A stretch of DNA of 64,000 nucleotides. Source: Halobacteriovorax sp. HLS. Its GTDB lineage: Bacteria > Bdellovibrionota > Bacteriovoracia > Bacteriovoracales > Bacteriovoracaceae. Positions 9,411 to 17,766 of the stretch are shown in pieces (position 1 is the stretch's first letter; every line of letters begins with the position of its first letter). The stretch spans positions 248,001-312,000 of the forward strand of contig NZ_QOCL01000014.1 in assembly GCF_004006665.1 (NCBI RefSeq), in the 5' to 3' direction. The position numbers and the translations under genes were made by a program. The notes under the pieces are model-generated. The model did not search any database and had not been told where the DNA came from. It worked only from the letters and a program-made list of their open reading frames with translations.

Positions 9411-11071
9411 TAAAATTTACCAATTTCCCATTTCTTTAAATAATTTGTTGGGTCCATAAGGTCACTTCTTCTTTTGTATTTATTTCCAGAAGTCGACAAC
9501 GGACCAGAACCTGTTCCTTTGAATAATTCAAAGTGTAGCATTGGACGACAGCAATTTGAATTAACTTTTCCCATATATCCTATTTGTTGTCCCATTTTAA
9601 CTTTACTTCCATTGTTTATTCCGTCTATCTTCTTTCCTGAAAGCTCACCATATCTGACAATAAAACCACCAGAGTGAACAACTTCGATAGCGTAAGTTCC
9701 TTGATAGAAGTAGTAATGATTTCTCACGACTTTTCCAGGTGCGACTGAAAGAATTGGCTCGTTTATATATCTATAAAGATCACAAGCAGCGTGACTTCTC
9801 GTTCCCCCGCCTCTTCTTGCGTTAAACATTCTCATTCCACTAGTATAGCTGTGAGTAGTCGCTTTAACCGTAGGAAACTCACAGCATTTCTCATCGTCAA
9901 TACCACTTATTTCTACGTCCTTTACTTGGTTAATAGTGCTAGTATCTCTTAAATATTTACATTTTGACTTCTGCTTTACATAGTCAGATGCAACCCATCC
10001 TACCCTTTGGTCTTTTTCCTCTCTTGCTGGAAATTCGACCTTTACAAACTCATATGTCGTACCTTCTAAAGTAAGCTCTTTCACTTCGTTATCAAAGCTT
10101 TGAAACTTCTTTACGACTTCGCCTGTTGTGGCCTTAAAGAGAACCTTGTCTAAAGAATCATCTCTCACATTTAAGGTAGAGCTCGGAATACAAACAACTT
10201 CTTCGAAAAAGCCCTCTGCTGTCGTTACAGATTCATTTTCGAGTTCTTTTTCTACCTCTTTTTGCGCTTTAATAATTTTCATATTCTTCTTAAAATTCTT
10301 CTCTATCTTTGCTTCGAATATTCCATTATCTTCAATTATGTCGAATTCTGTCTTTGATATAAGACCGTCTAGGTCATAAGCGGCTTCAAATGTTTCATAG
10401 TTTGATTGAAGTGAGCTTAATTTGTAAGACTTGATTGATGAAAAAATACTGGACTCATCTTCGTAGACACCCACAAAGGCGCTCGGAGATGTACTTGTAG
10501 CTAGATCATTATACACCCTAAAAAGTGAGTAATTTCTTCCGCTTCTTTCTCCGTCGCAGTTCATCTTATAGTAGCTTCCACTTGATTCTGCGAGCCAAAA
10601 AGACGAATCCTTTTCGCTAAGTTCATTGATATTTGTTTGAGAAAGGTTCTTGTGGTCAACTTCAAGAATATAGTCTTCGACAGAGTGTATAGAGTCTTTA
10701 AATAGATAGCCTGAGTCACTTCTTTTAGTGTACCAACGATTTACTTTTTCTTGAGTATTCGTATTAATACCTACAACTTCAATGAATTCGTAGTTACGTC
10801 TTTGTTTATTTTGTTTTAACTTTAAGATAGAGCCATTTACTAAGTGAGATTGTTTAACACCATTGTAGTTTCTTAGATTCTCTGTGCCTTGCTGCTTCCA
10901 TCCCGTGAAGCCACTAATTCTAAAAGGAATCGTGGTTGAAGGAATTATCTTACAAGAGCTGGCCTTGATAAGACCTTCTTGATTATCCCAAAGGAATACA
11001 GGAGTATCATCTGCCAGAACAGGGGAGATAATTGAATTCATGGCCAATAATGTAAGTAGTGTTTTTTTCAT
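9410..11071 (-). CDS. Exported SH3-M23 protein with degenerate peptidase site
   Basis: A 553-residue protein: signal peptide (cleavage near A20), an N-terminal section of about 250 residues I cannot assign, a bacterial SH3-like domain (about 290-366) and a C-terminal M23/LytM domain (about 405-545). The zinc-ligand positions are kept: H427 and D431 (HAACD) and H513 (MLHFEL). Both catalytic histidines of the LytM family appear replaced, by E476 in YGELS and by M511. This resembles the EnvC/NlpD logic, in which dead M23 domains activate amidases, rather than an active endopeptidase. Nine cysteines suggest disulfides. A TGTC-N9-GACA dyad lies 86 bp upstream. It is coupled to the 8682 gene. Confidence 0.9.
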   Translation of the reverse strand: MKKTLLTLLAMNSIISPVLADDTPVFLWDNQEGLIKASSCKIIPSTTIPFRISGFTGWKQQGTENLRNYNGVKQSHLVNGSILKLKQNKQRRNYEFIEVVGINTNTQEKVNRWYTKRSDSGYLFKDSIHSVEDYILEVDHKNLSQTNINELSEKDSSFWLAESSGSYYKMNCDGERSGRNYSLFRVYNDLATSTSPSAFVGVYEDESSIFSSIKSYKLSSLQSNYETFEAAYDLDGLISKTEFDIIEDNGIFEAKIEKNFKKNMKIIKAQKEVEKELENESVTTAEGFFEEVVCIPSSTLNVRDDSLDKVLFKATTGEVVKKFQSFDNEVKELTLEGTTYEFVKVEFPAREEKDQRVGWVASDYVKQKSKCKYLRDTSTINQVKDVEISGIDDEKCCEFPTVKATTHSYTSGMRMFNARRGGGTRSHAACDLYRYINEPILSVAPGKVVRNHYYFYQGTYAIEVVHSGGFIVRYGELSGKKIDGINNGSKVKMGQQIGYMGKVNSNCCRPMLHFELFKGTGSGPLSTSGNKYKRRSDLMDPTNYLKKWEIGKF

Positions 11072-11156
11072 AAAAAATTCTCAAAAGTTAATAAAGTTTG
11101 CTTAATTCTATAAGAAATACTGTTCAAGTCCGTGCTCTTTGAAAAGTCTATAGAAG

Positions 11157-11175
11157 GTGTCAATATTTTAGACAC
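11157..11175. promoter_or_regulatory. Operator-like dyad GTGTC-N9-GACAC
   Basis: A perfect 5-bp inverted repeat with a 9-bp A/T spacer, between the divergent 11071 and 11275 genes. The same TGTC-N9-GACA architecture occurs twice at 13422-13472. No regulator is assigned. Confidence 0.4.
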
Positions 11176-11274
11176 TTACTACATTGACCAAAGATTTTAC
11201 GCAGTTGAAAATAATTCAAGATTAAAGATTAAGTCTTCGTTTTTAGATATTATGAGTGGCACATAGGAGTTTAA

Positions 11275-11679
11275 ATGAAGAAGTTCTTAATAGGTATAGC
11301 TCTAGTGACTACGTTTTCGTCCCAGGCAAATAACCTGCTTGAAAACCCTCGAGTAAGAAGTTTCCTAGAGGCCGCAAGCAAAATTGAATTTTGTGGGCGT
11401 AGTTGTTACCAAGCCAGTAATGGGGATAATGTTCATTTAGATGAGATGAGTTGCGAGGAACTAGAGGAAGTAAGTATTTCTCTAAATGAAAGTCTCGCGG
11501 CACACGAAGAAAGATTAAAAGAAATAAGAGCTATCTTGTCCCGACCGGCCTATAGAAATATTTTTGTTGATGAAGATGAACTCAAGTTCACTGGATATGT
11601 TTTAAATACTGACTTAATTCCAAGATTAAAACACCGTACAATTCGTGTGCATGAAATAATTGAGAGTAAGTGCGAATAA
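11275..11679 (+). CDS. Small exported protein with four cysteines
   Basis: A 134-residue protein with a signal peptide ending near SSQA (residue 18). The mature part is mostly helical and charged, with cysteines at about 40, 44, 60 and 133, so probably two disulfides. The CxxxC spacing resembles neither a haem motif nor a thioredoxin motif. No family is recognised. It shares an upstream region containing a TGTC-N9-GACA dyad with the divergent M23-like gene. The ATG follows ACATAGGAGTTTAA, a good Shine-Dalgarno. Confidence 0.8.
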   Translation: MKKFLIGIALVTTFSSQANNLLENPRVRSFLEAASKIEFCGRSCYQASNGDNVHLDEMSCEELEEVSISLNESLAAHEERLKEIRAILSRPAYRNIFVDEDELKFTGYVLNTDLIPRLKHRTIRVHEIIESKCE

Positions 11680-11682
11680 AAA

Positions 11683-11700
11683 AGCTCCCCGAAGGGAGCT
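11683..11700 (-). terminator. Terminator of the DegT gene
   Basis: AGCTCCC with GGGAGCT and a CGAA tetraloop, followed on the minus strand by a T run. It sits between two convergent genes and ends 6 bp from the DegT stop codon. Confidence 0.85.
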
Positions 11701-11705
11701 ATTAG

Positions 11706-12797
11706 TTATGCATTTTTGATGATTTCGGAAATATATTTTATCTGTTCTTCAGTTAAGAAAGGAGTCATAGGAAGACAGAGAGTTCTTCCTGCGAAGTTCT
11801 TAGCATTTGTATCTTCTCCTTCAAAACCTTTGAATGGAGTCATTTCACTAATTGCTTGATCATAGAAAGGTGTTGTAGAAACGCCTTTTTCTTTTAATAG
11901 GTCAGCTAGCTTGATTCTCTGCTCTACACTTTCACATTGAACAGGGTAGAGATGCCACGAAGATGTTTCAATATATTTTTGAGGAAGAGTTCTTACGCTA
12001 GCACCTTCTAAATGCTTATGGTAAAGGGCTGCATTAGACTTTCTCTCTTTATTATAACCCTCAATTTTTTCAAGTTTTTTATAAAGAACTGCTGCCTGAA
12101 GATGATCACAACGAGAGTTTCTTCCATAGGCTTCATCGTCACCACGACCATGATTTCCTACGACTTTAATCTTATTATAAAGTTCCTCACTCGGCATAAG
12201 AACCGCTCCTGCGTCACCAAAGGCTGCTAAGTTCTTTGTTGGATAAAAAGAAAAAGTTGTTAAGTTGTTTGATGAACCAACAGGGCCTGTTGGAAGAAAT
12301 GTTCCCTGGGCCTGAGCTGCATCTTCTACAATCTTAATATTCTTCGGGTTACAAATCTGCTCAAGTTCAGCAATAGGAGCAGGTAGTCCGTATATATGAA
12401 CAGGGATAATTGCTTTTAGCTCATGCTTTTCACTAAGTCTTTTAACTGAGTCAGGGCATATTAAGCCATCGATAGGATTAACATCTACATATATTGGTGT
12501 AGCTCCTCTATTTAGTACGGCCTCAATCGTTGCATAAAAAGTAATTCCTGGAACGCCAACTTTATCACCGTGGCCGATACCTAAAATCTCAAGAGACATT
12601 TCGATAGCATCAGTTCCATTTGCAACGAGAGCACATTTCTTCGCTCCTTGCATCTTCGCAAAGTCTTCTTCAAACTTTTTATTATACTCACCTTCAGCAA
12701 AAGCATTCTTATCGATGATTTCACCTAAGAGAGATTTAACTTCTTGTCTAAATTCTTCGTTGTGTAATTTTTCAAAATCGTAAAATGATATTTCCAT
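11706..12797 (-). CDS. DegT/DnrJ/EryC1/StrS-family sugar aminotransferase
   Basis: A 363-residue PLP-dependent enzyme of the family that aminates keto-sugars linked to nucleotides, for surface polysaccharide or glycoprotein synthesis. Visible marks are the PLP lysine K188 in FYPTKNLAAFGD, D159 in VEDAAQAQG, and NGTDA near residue 61 for phosphate binding. GAGG precedes the ATG at good spacing. No other nucleotide-sugar or glycosyltransferase gene is close, so substrate and pathway cannot be read from context. It is monocistronic by its flanking terminator. Confidence 0.93.
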   Translation of the reverse strand: MEISFYDFEKLHNEEFRQEVKSLLGEIIDKNAFAEGEYNKKFEEDFAKMQGAKKCALVANGTDAIEMSLEILGIGHGDKVGVPGITFYATIEAVLNRGATPIYVDVNPIDGLICPDSVKRLSEKHELKAIIPVHIYGLPAPIAELEQICNPKNIKIVEDAAQAQGTFLPTGPVGSSNNLTTFSFYPTKNLAAFGDAGAVLMPSEELYNKIKVVGNHGRGDDEAYGRNSRCDHLQAAVLYKKLEKIEGYNKERKSNAALYHKHLEGASVRTLPQKYIETSSWHLYPVQCESVEQRIKLADLLKEKGVSTTPFYDQAISEMTPFKGFEGEDTNAKNFAGRTLCLPMTPFLTEEQIKYISEIIKNA

Positions 12798-12879
12798 CTT
12801 TAGTCCTCGGATTAAGGTATACGGATGGATTATATCAGTGATTTTTCTATTGATCTATTCTAGATTGTTGTACAGGGTG

Positions 12880-13113
12880 TTACTTTTTATTGATCCATTC
12901 ACTCAAGATATCGGCCGCTTTCTTTGCGCCTTCACCTTGTTCGATTTTGGACTTAATAGATTTTATATAGGATTCAATCTCGGCCTTGTCTCTAATGGCC
13001 TGATCTTTTCCCCCGTTTTTAGCGGGAGAGTCATTAGTGGTCCTAACAGCAGAGAAACTCTGCTTTTTAGGACCTGTAGGTTTAAATAAATTTTGCAATT
13101 TCTTTATTCCCAT
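12880..13113 (-). CDS. Small basic cytoplasmic protein, unknown
   Basis: A 77-residue protein without a signal peptide. It is Lys-rich, with a disordered-looking Ser/Lys/Asn section (about 15-40) and a C-terminal helix ending DILSEWINKK. AAGGA lies before the ATG. It begins 11 bp after the 13125 gene and clearly belongs to the same small operon. No domain is recognised. Good ribosome sites on both genes and a shared upstream region support it as real. Confidence 0.75.
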   Translation of the reverse strand: MGIKKLQNLFKPTGPKKQSFSAVRTTNDSPAKNGGKDQAIRDKAEIESYIKSIKSKIEQGEGAKKAADILSEWINKK

Positions 13114-13124
13114 TACTTTATTCC

Positions 13125-13346
13125 TTAAGCTGCCGCTTGAGGAGCTCTCTTAGCACCTTGGTAGTGTTTTACCACTTTTTCCATATGGTCTTCGATAATT
13201 TCATATAATTCTAGTTTAGTTTCTCTTGGGTCCATTCCGGCCGGCATTGCTGAATAGATAACTTCATTTTCAACTTCCGTAAATACATACCAAGTGTTAC
13301 CAAGTTTTTGAAATGCTACTTCTGATTGTGTGTCTTGATTTGTCAT
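13125..13346 (-). CDS. Small conserved-looking protein, unknown
   Basis: A 73-residue protein, acidic in the middle, ending in an Ala/Pro-rich tail. A beta-strand section (NTWYVFTEVENEVIYSAM) is followed by an amphipathic helix (KLELYEIIEDHMEKVV), a plausible compact alpha/beta fold. The ribosome site is very strong (GGAGGGG, 4 nt before the ATG), suggesting high expression. Two operator-like dyads lie 76-126 bp upstream. It is the first gene of an operon with the 12880 gene. No family is recognised. Confidence 0.82.
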   Translation of the reverse strand: MTNQDTQSEVAFQKLGNTWYVFTEVENEVIYSAMPAGMDPRETKLELYEIIEDHMEKVVKHYQGAKRAPQAAA

Positions 13347-13421
13347 GTGCCCCTCCAGGACTATTTGATTTCTCTTCCTGAGATATCAATTTCTTTTTCT
13401 ACATGACTTATCGAACTTGGT

Positions 13422-13472
13422 TGTCAAAACTTTAGACATTTTTATTGGTCTAAGTTGTCGAAAATATAGACA
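13422..13472. promoter_or_regulatory. Two tandem TGTC-N9-GACA dyads upstream of the small-protein operon
   Basis: The dyads are at 13422-13438 and 13456-13472, centres 34 bp apart (about three helical turns). Between them AACTTTAGAC and GTCTAAGTT form a further bulged inverted repeat. The first dyad read on the minus strand contains a perfect TTGACA, so a bound repressor could cover the -35 of the 13346 gene. Confidence 0.45.
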
Positions 13473-13507
13473 ATTTGAATGTTTTTAAAAGAAAGTAAAA
13501 TGCTCGG

Positions 13508-14560
13508 TTAATAATTTGCTCTAAGGCCTAAGAAGACATTGAATTGTGCCGCAATAGGATAGTTTATTTCACTTGTCTCGTTCCACAATTCATCGATTTG
13601 AATTGGAGTTGTTGTGGAGAGAGTGTAAGGAAGATTAAAAATAGTTTCTGTACCTAAAATAAAATCAAGTCCAGTGCCTGGAATAAAGTCTTTGATAGCG
13701 TAAGTTAATCCAAGTTTAGGAGTGATTGAGTAACCAGTAAAAAGGCGTTCTTCAAATTGTCCATCAAGAGTTCCTTGCTCTACGGAGTATCTGTGCAAGT
13801 TGTAAGTGAAGCCACTAAATAGAGTTAGGTTTCTACTTTCATTTCTGTAAATGTCATATGAAATATAAGGACCTATTCCTATTTCACCATGTGTTTCCTG
13901 CGTGGTTCTTTGTGTCGAAACAAAGTAAGTGCTTCTTTGACCACTAAATTGTAGAGAACCGCCAAAGTAAAATCTATCAAAGTTATCAAATTCAACTTTT
14001 CGAGCGTAAATAGTATTGAATGAATACTTATTTCCAATTTGTTCTTCAAGTACAGTTGTCCCATAGTTAAATCCACTTTTTGCGGCAGGTCCAATACCGA
14101 AGGACATATAAGCTCTTGCCTTTCTTGGGTCAATCAATGGATAAGTGTCTGGAAGTGGTTCTTCTATTCTGTAGTCGGTTGGATCATAGCTCGCATAAGG
14201 ATTCATTTGTAGTTGATCTTCTCTTTCGTCATTATAAATAACTTTTACAAATTTCTTAGAAATCCATGCGTCTTCGCCTGCAGTGGTTAGGGTTTTTAAA
14301 AAGAGTATGTTCTCTTTATTCTGTGGTAGTGGTTCACCATTAGAGTCAACATTATAGTTCATCTGCCACTGACTATTGTTTAACTGATTAGAGTTGATAA
14401 ATAGTTTCTTTCCTTTTCGAACACGTTGGAGTGTTCTTGCCGATTGATCAGGGGCTGCAAGTAGAGGAGCTTCAAGAACAATGACTTCAGCATCTATGGC
14501 CATAGCACTATTAATAAAAATGACTAATAGAAGAGTTATGATTTTTTTTATAGGTTCCAT
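13508..14560 (-). CDS. SH3-like plus outer-membrane beta-barrel protein
   Basis: A 350-residue exported protein: signal peptide (to about A21), an SH3-like domain of about 90 residues, a short Pro-rich linker, then a C-terminal section of about 200 residues made of alternating polar/aromatic strands and ending in Tyr. That ending is typical of outer-membrane barrels recognised by the Bam complex. A periplasmic SH3 domain would plausibly bind peptidoglycan. Its start overlaps the end of the 14548 gene by 13 bp, so both are translated from one message. The two products look like distant paralogues with the same plan. Confidence 0.82.
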   Translation of the reverse strand: MEPIKKIITLLLVIFINSAMAIDAEVIVLEAPLLAAPDQSARTLQRVRKGKKLFINSNQLNNSQWQMNYNVDSNGEPLPQNKENILFLKTLTTAGEDAWISKKFVKVIYNDEREDQLQMNPYASYDPTDYRIEEPLPDTYPLIDPRKARAYMSFGIGPAAKSGFNYGTTVLEEQIGNKYSFNTIYARKVEFDNFDRFYFGGSLQFSGQRSTYFVSTQRTTQETHGEIGIGPYISYDIYRNESRNLTLFSGFTYNLHRYSVEQGTLDGQFEERLFTGYSITPKLGLTYAIKDFIPGTGLDFILGTETIFNLPYTLSTTTPIQIDELWNETSEINYPIAAQFNVFLGLRANY

Positions 14561-15579
14561 GTAAATTGATATCCTATGCTAAATGAACTTTGAGTCATTG
14601 TTGTTTTTTCAGGTGAAATGGGAGCTTGTCCAGGAAGTTCTGATTTTACTGAGCTTCTTATGAATGAATTCTCATATCCAAGAGAAATATTTCCATAACT
14701 TGTTTTGTATAGAGCTTCTAAGCCAATTTGCCATAATAGTGTAGAGAAACTAATTTTCTGTCCATTGTCTGAAGCGTTGAAAAATAGAGACTTCTTGACT
14801 GCCAGCTGAGTATTTAAAGCGAAGCTTCCTCTATCATAGAATGTATATTTTGCAGTAGGTCCAAAGTAGGCAGCATTCCAGATAGATTCTGAACTATCTT
14901 CAAAATTCAAAACCCCATATTGGTAGTCAAAAACAAGGCCAAAATCTACAGGGAGAAATGATTCGTAATAGAGTTTTACACTTACTGTGTTAGAGTTTGC
15001 GTTTCCATCAGAGTAGCCAAGATTCTGTCCGACATAACTCATATTTGAAGTATCATTTCTAAAGAGAAGATGTGTTTGAAGCGGTAGAACTTTATCCGAA
15101 GTATGGTTCTGAGTCTTAACGGGGTAGGTCTTATCGGCAGGAATTGTCGATCTTAGTTTTATAATATCTTGAACAGAGGTTAGGTTCTTAGTGTGAGTTT
15201 TATATTTAATACTCCCATCTTTTGATAGAATATAGGACCATTTTCCACCGTAGTAGATCTCTCTGGCCTTTACGTAGACTTTTCTTTCGTTATAGAAAAC
15301 TTCATTACCATCTAACTTTATAAGCTTAGAGTTCTTAGTTAGCGAGGCATAGAAGTTTTCAGGAATTAAGGGGTCGGTTCTAATGTATTCTTTGGGTTTA
15401 TATTTTCGGTACCGAATTTTGGAAATATCAATCGATTCAGATAAAGAATCGATTTGAGAGAAATTAACTTCATCTTCTAAAAATTCGTCTAAGACATCAT
15501 GTGGAGGAACTATTGCAATTTCCGATGCCATTACGTTTATACTTAATAAAATGATAAGAATTTTAGTTATTATTTTCAA
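14548..15579 (-). CDS. Outer-membrane beta-barrel protein, partner of the 13508 product
   Basis: About 343 residues. The frame can begin with GTG at 15597, but the TTG at 15579 has GAGG 7 nt upstream and starts exactly at the signal peptide (KIITKILIILLSI), so it is preferred. After the signal peptide come about 150 residues with an SH3-like pattern, then strand-rich sequence ending in SIGYQFTWNL, an outer-membrane barrel C-terminus. It overlaps nudB upstream by 17 bp and the 13508 gene downstream by 13 bp, forming a three-gene overlapping operon. Confidence 0.8.
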   Translation of the reverse strand: MKIITKILIILLSINVMASEIAIVPPHDVLDEFLEDEVNFSQIDSLSESIDISKIRYRKYKPKEYIRTDPLIPENFYASLTKNSKLIKLDGNEVFYNERKVYVKAREIYYGGKWSYILSKDGSIKYKTHTKNLTSVQDIIKLRSTIPADKTYPVKTQNHTSDKVLPLQTHLLFRNDTSNMSYVGQNLGYSDGNANSNTVSVKLYYESFLPVDFGLVFDYQYGVLNFEDSSESIWNAAYFGPTAKYTFYDRGSFALNTQLAVKKSLFFNASDNGQKISFSTLLWQIGLEALYKTSYGNISLGYENSFIRSSVKSELPGQAPISPEKTTMTQSSFSIGYQFTWNL

Positions 15580-15988
15580 GCCATTTCCTCGCTTCACAAA
15601 ATGCTAACCAATTGCTCTCGTATCCAAAGTTTTTATTATTTAACTGGTCTGCTTCATACCACTTAAAGCTTTGGTGCTCTTTTTCGCATAGAGATACATG
15701 ATGACTAAAAGGAGCAAGTACTAAATAAACCTTTTCGTGAACAGATTTATTCCAACGATCAGTGAAATCAAAGAAAATTGGAAGTTCTGTAAGTGTTCCT
15801 GTTAGGCCTGTTTCCTCTTGTAATTCTCTTAGCGCGCCTATTACGTAGCTCTCTTTATCTTCAACTGATCCTGTTACATTTTGCCAATGAAAATCTCTAT
15901 CTTCTTTGGTCTGTAACAAAAGTACTTTTGATCTTGTTTCTAAATCAAAAATAACTACTTGGACTTTTTTATGACGCTTCTCTTCCAT
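15563..15988 (-). CDS. nudB: Nudix hydrolase, NudB-like
   Basis: A 141-residue protein with a full Nudix box, G-x5-E-x7-REL-QEE-TGL, starting at about G40 (GSVEDKE). The surrounding sequence (HWQNVTGS before the box, then EHQSFKWYE) matches the dihydroneopterin-triphosphate pyrophosphatase branch used in folate synthesis, which also hydrolyses dATP. The specific substrate is inferred from that resemblance. It is the first gene of an overlapping operon with two outer-membrane proteins, a pairing with no obvious functional logic. Confidence 0.85.
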   Translation of the reverse strand: MEEKRHKKVQVVIFDLETRSKVLLLQTKEDRDFHWQNVTGSVEDKESYVIGALRELQEETGLTGTLTELPIFFDFTDRWNKSVHEKVYLVLAPFSHHVSLCEKEHQSFKWYEADQLNNKNFGYESNWLAFCEARKWLENNN

Positions 15989-16142
15989 ACCTTAATTATA
16001 CTCTAATACGTGTAAATAGGAACTTAGGCGGACGAGATTTATCACGCGGTGGGTCTATGACGAAAAAGTTTGCTTATATTGCATCTAGTCTTTGGCAAGA
16101 TTCATTGCTACTCAGTGTGCAAAATGATATGAATATAGAACT

Positions 16143-16805
16143 ATGACAGACGTAACAAGCTTCCTACACACACTAGCGACATGTCTGCCGGGATTTCTTA
16201 TTGGAGTGGTATTTCATGAATACGCTCATGCCCTTGTGGCCACCAAGTTTGGTGACGATACACCCGAGCGATACGGTCGACTAACTCTTAATCCTTCTTC
16301 ACATGCAGATATGATGGGGACTATTATTTTTCCACTAGGTCTAATGCTTTTTGGATTAACTCCTTTCGGGTGGGCCAAGCCAGTTCCTGTCAATCCATCA
16401 AACTTTAAAAAATATAAGGCCGGAAGCTTTTGGGTTGCCTTTGCTGGTCCTGGAGCAAATATAATCATAGCTCTGCTATGTTCTCTACTCTTTGCATTGT
16501 CATATACACAGCTACCTATGAGTGTGTCTTTTAAGCCTGCAATTGAAAATATGCTCCGTTATGCTGTGGTTATAAATCTAGTTCTTGCAGTATTTAACCT
16601 GATCCCTTTTCCTCCACTGGACGGATCAAAGATGGTAATGCCTTTTTTAGATTACAATCAGGCCAGAAAGTATGAAGAGTTACAAAGATTTACTTTCCTA
16701 TTTTTTATAATTTTATGGATGACTGATATTTTCTCTTACCTTGTTAGACCAGTCTTTGCGCTTTCTAATATGGTGACAGGATTATTTATAATGCTTTTTA
16801 GCTAA
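16143..16805 (+). CDS. Site-2 protease family (M50) membrane metalloprotease
   Basis: A 220-residue polytopic membrane protein. The zinc motif HEYAH is in the first membrane segment (about 25-29), and the third ligand is the Asp of NLIPFPPLDG (about 160). It belongs to the short S2P group without a PDZ domain, which cleaves substrates inside the membrane. It opens the conserved order S2P-scpA-scpB-rluB, 11 bp before scpA. The ATG has no Shine-Dalgarno. A possible promoter, TTGCTA-17-TATGAA (16105-16133), would place the transcript start almost at the ATG, so translation may be nearly leaderless. Confidence 0.93.
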   Translation: MTDVTSFLHTLATCLPGFLIGVVFHEYAHALVATKFGDDTPERYGRLTLNPSSHADMMGTIIFPLGLMLFGLTPFGWAKPVPVNPSNFKKYKAGSFWVAFAGPGANIIIALLCSLLFALSYTQLPMSVSFKPAIENMLRYAVVINLVLAVFNLIPFPPLDGSKMVMPFLDYNQARKYEELQRFTFLFFIILWMTDIFSYLVRPVFALSNMVTGLFIMLFS

Positions 16806-16816
16806 TGGAGTAATGG

Positions 16817-17749
16817 ATGTTAGATACAACCATTCAGGTCAAAACAGATAACTTTGATGGACCGCTTGGTCTTTTACTTATGCTCGTACAAAAAGAAGAG
16901 ATGAGTGTAAAAGATCTAGATTTAACAAAAATTACGAGCCAATACCTAGGCTATCTCGCAGAAATGCGTGATTTAAACTTCGACATTGCTGGAGATTACC
17001 TCTATTTAGCAGCGACACTTCTCTTATTAAAATCTAAAAACTGTATAACTGAAGAAGAGCAAGAGCGTCTTAAAGATCAACTTTCTGACGGAGAGGGGTT
17101 AAATATAACTTCTTCAGCAGAGCTTATTAGAAGATTAGAAGAGCTTCAACACTTCCAAAAGATGGGAGAGAAGCTTTGGTCACTTGATAAGAGAGACGAG
17201 CATATCTTTGTAAAACCAAAGATCAATAGAAAGGCCATTGTAAACTCAATCTTGACTCCTATGGAGCTAGAGAAACTTACAATGGCAATGATGGATTTCT
17301 TATTTAGAGAAAGAAGAAAATATACAGTTGTAAAAAGAGACCGTTTATCTATTAAAGAGAAACTTGTCTTCCTTAGATCACACTTAGAAGTTGGGCAAAA
17401 AACAACTTTACAGGATCTTTTAGATAATGATGGTGGCGAGAATTTAGATAATAAAGTTATAACTTTTATTTCTTTATTAGAGCTTGCACGCCTACAGAGA
17501 CTTGAAGTTTTTCAAAATGAGTCAATGGGTAGCATTTACGTTGATGTCGTAAAATCATTAGAAGATTTTGATGTTACTCAGGCCGATGGTTTTGAAGATG
17601 AAGATGAGCTTGCTGAAAAGGCAATCTCTGAAGATATTGCAAATACTATTGCACAAAATGGAGTAGAGATCGCTGAAGAGCCTTTATCTGCAAATGAAAT
17701 GACACACACTCAGCAAGATGCTGTTAACGAAGAGCAAGTTCTTCAATAG
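16817..17749 (+). CDS. scpA: Segregation and condensation protein A
   Basis: A 310-residue kleisin that bridges the SMC heads in the bacterial condensin complex. The N-terminal signature FDGPLGLLLMLVQKEEMSV is intact and contacts the SMC neck. The middle has the usual LLLKSKN stretch, and the C-terminal winged helix is around 190-245, followed by a 60-residue acidic tail. A TGGAG Shine-Dalgarno lies 6 nt before the ATG. It is separated from scpB by 17 bp; the products act together. Confidence 0.96.
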   Translation: MLDTTIQVKTDNFDGPLGLLLMLVQKEEMSVKDLDLTKITSQYLGYLAEMRDLNFDIAGDYLYLAATLLLLKSKNCITEEEQERLKDQLSDGEGLNITSSAELIRRLEELQHFQKMGEKLWSLDKRDEHIFVKPKINRKAIVNSILTPMELEKLTMAMMDFLFRERRKYTVVKRDRLSIKEKLVFLRSHLEVGQKTTLQDLLDNDGGENLDNKVITFISLLELARLQRLEVFQNESMGSIYVDVVKSLEDFDVTQADGFEDEDELAEKAISEDIANTIAQNGVEIAEEPLSANEMTHTQQDAVNEEQVLQ

Positions 17750-17766
17750 ACCCTCGAGAGACGATT

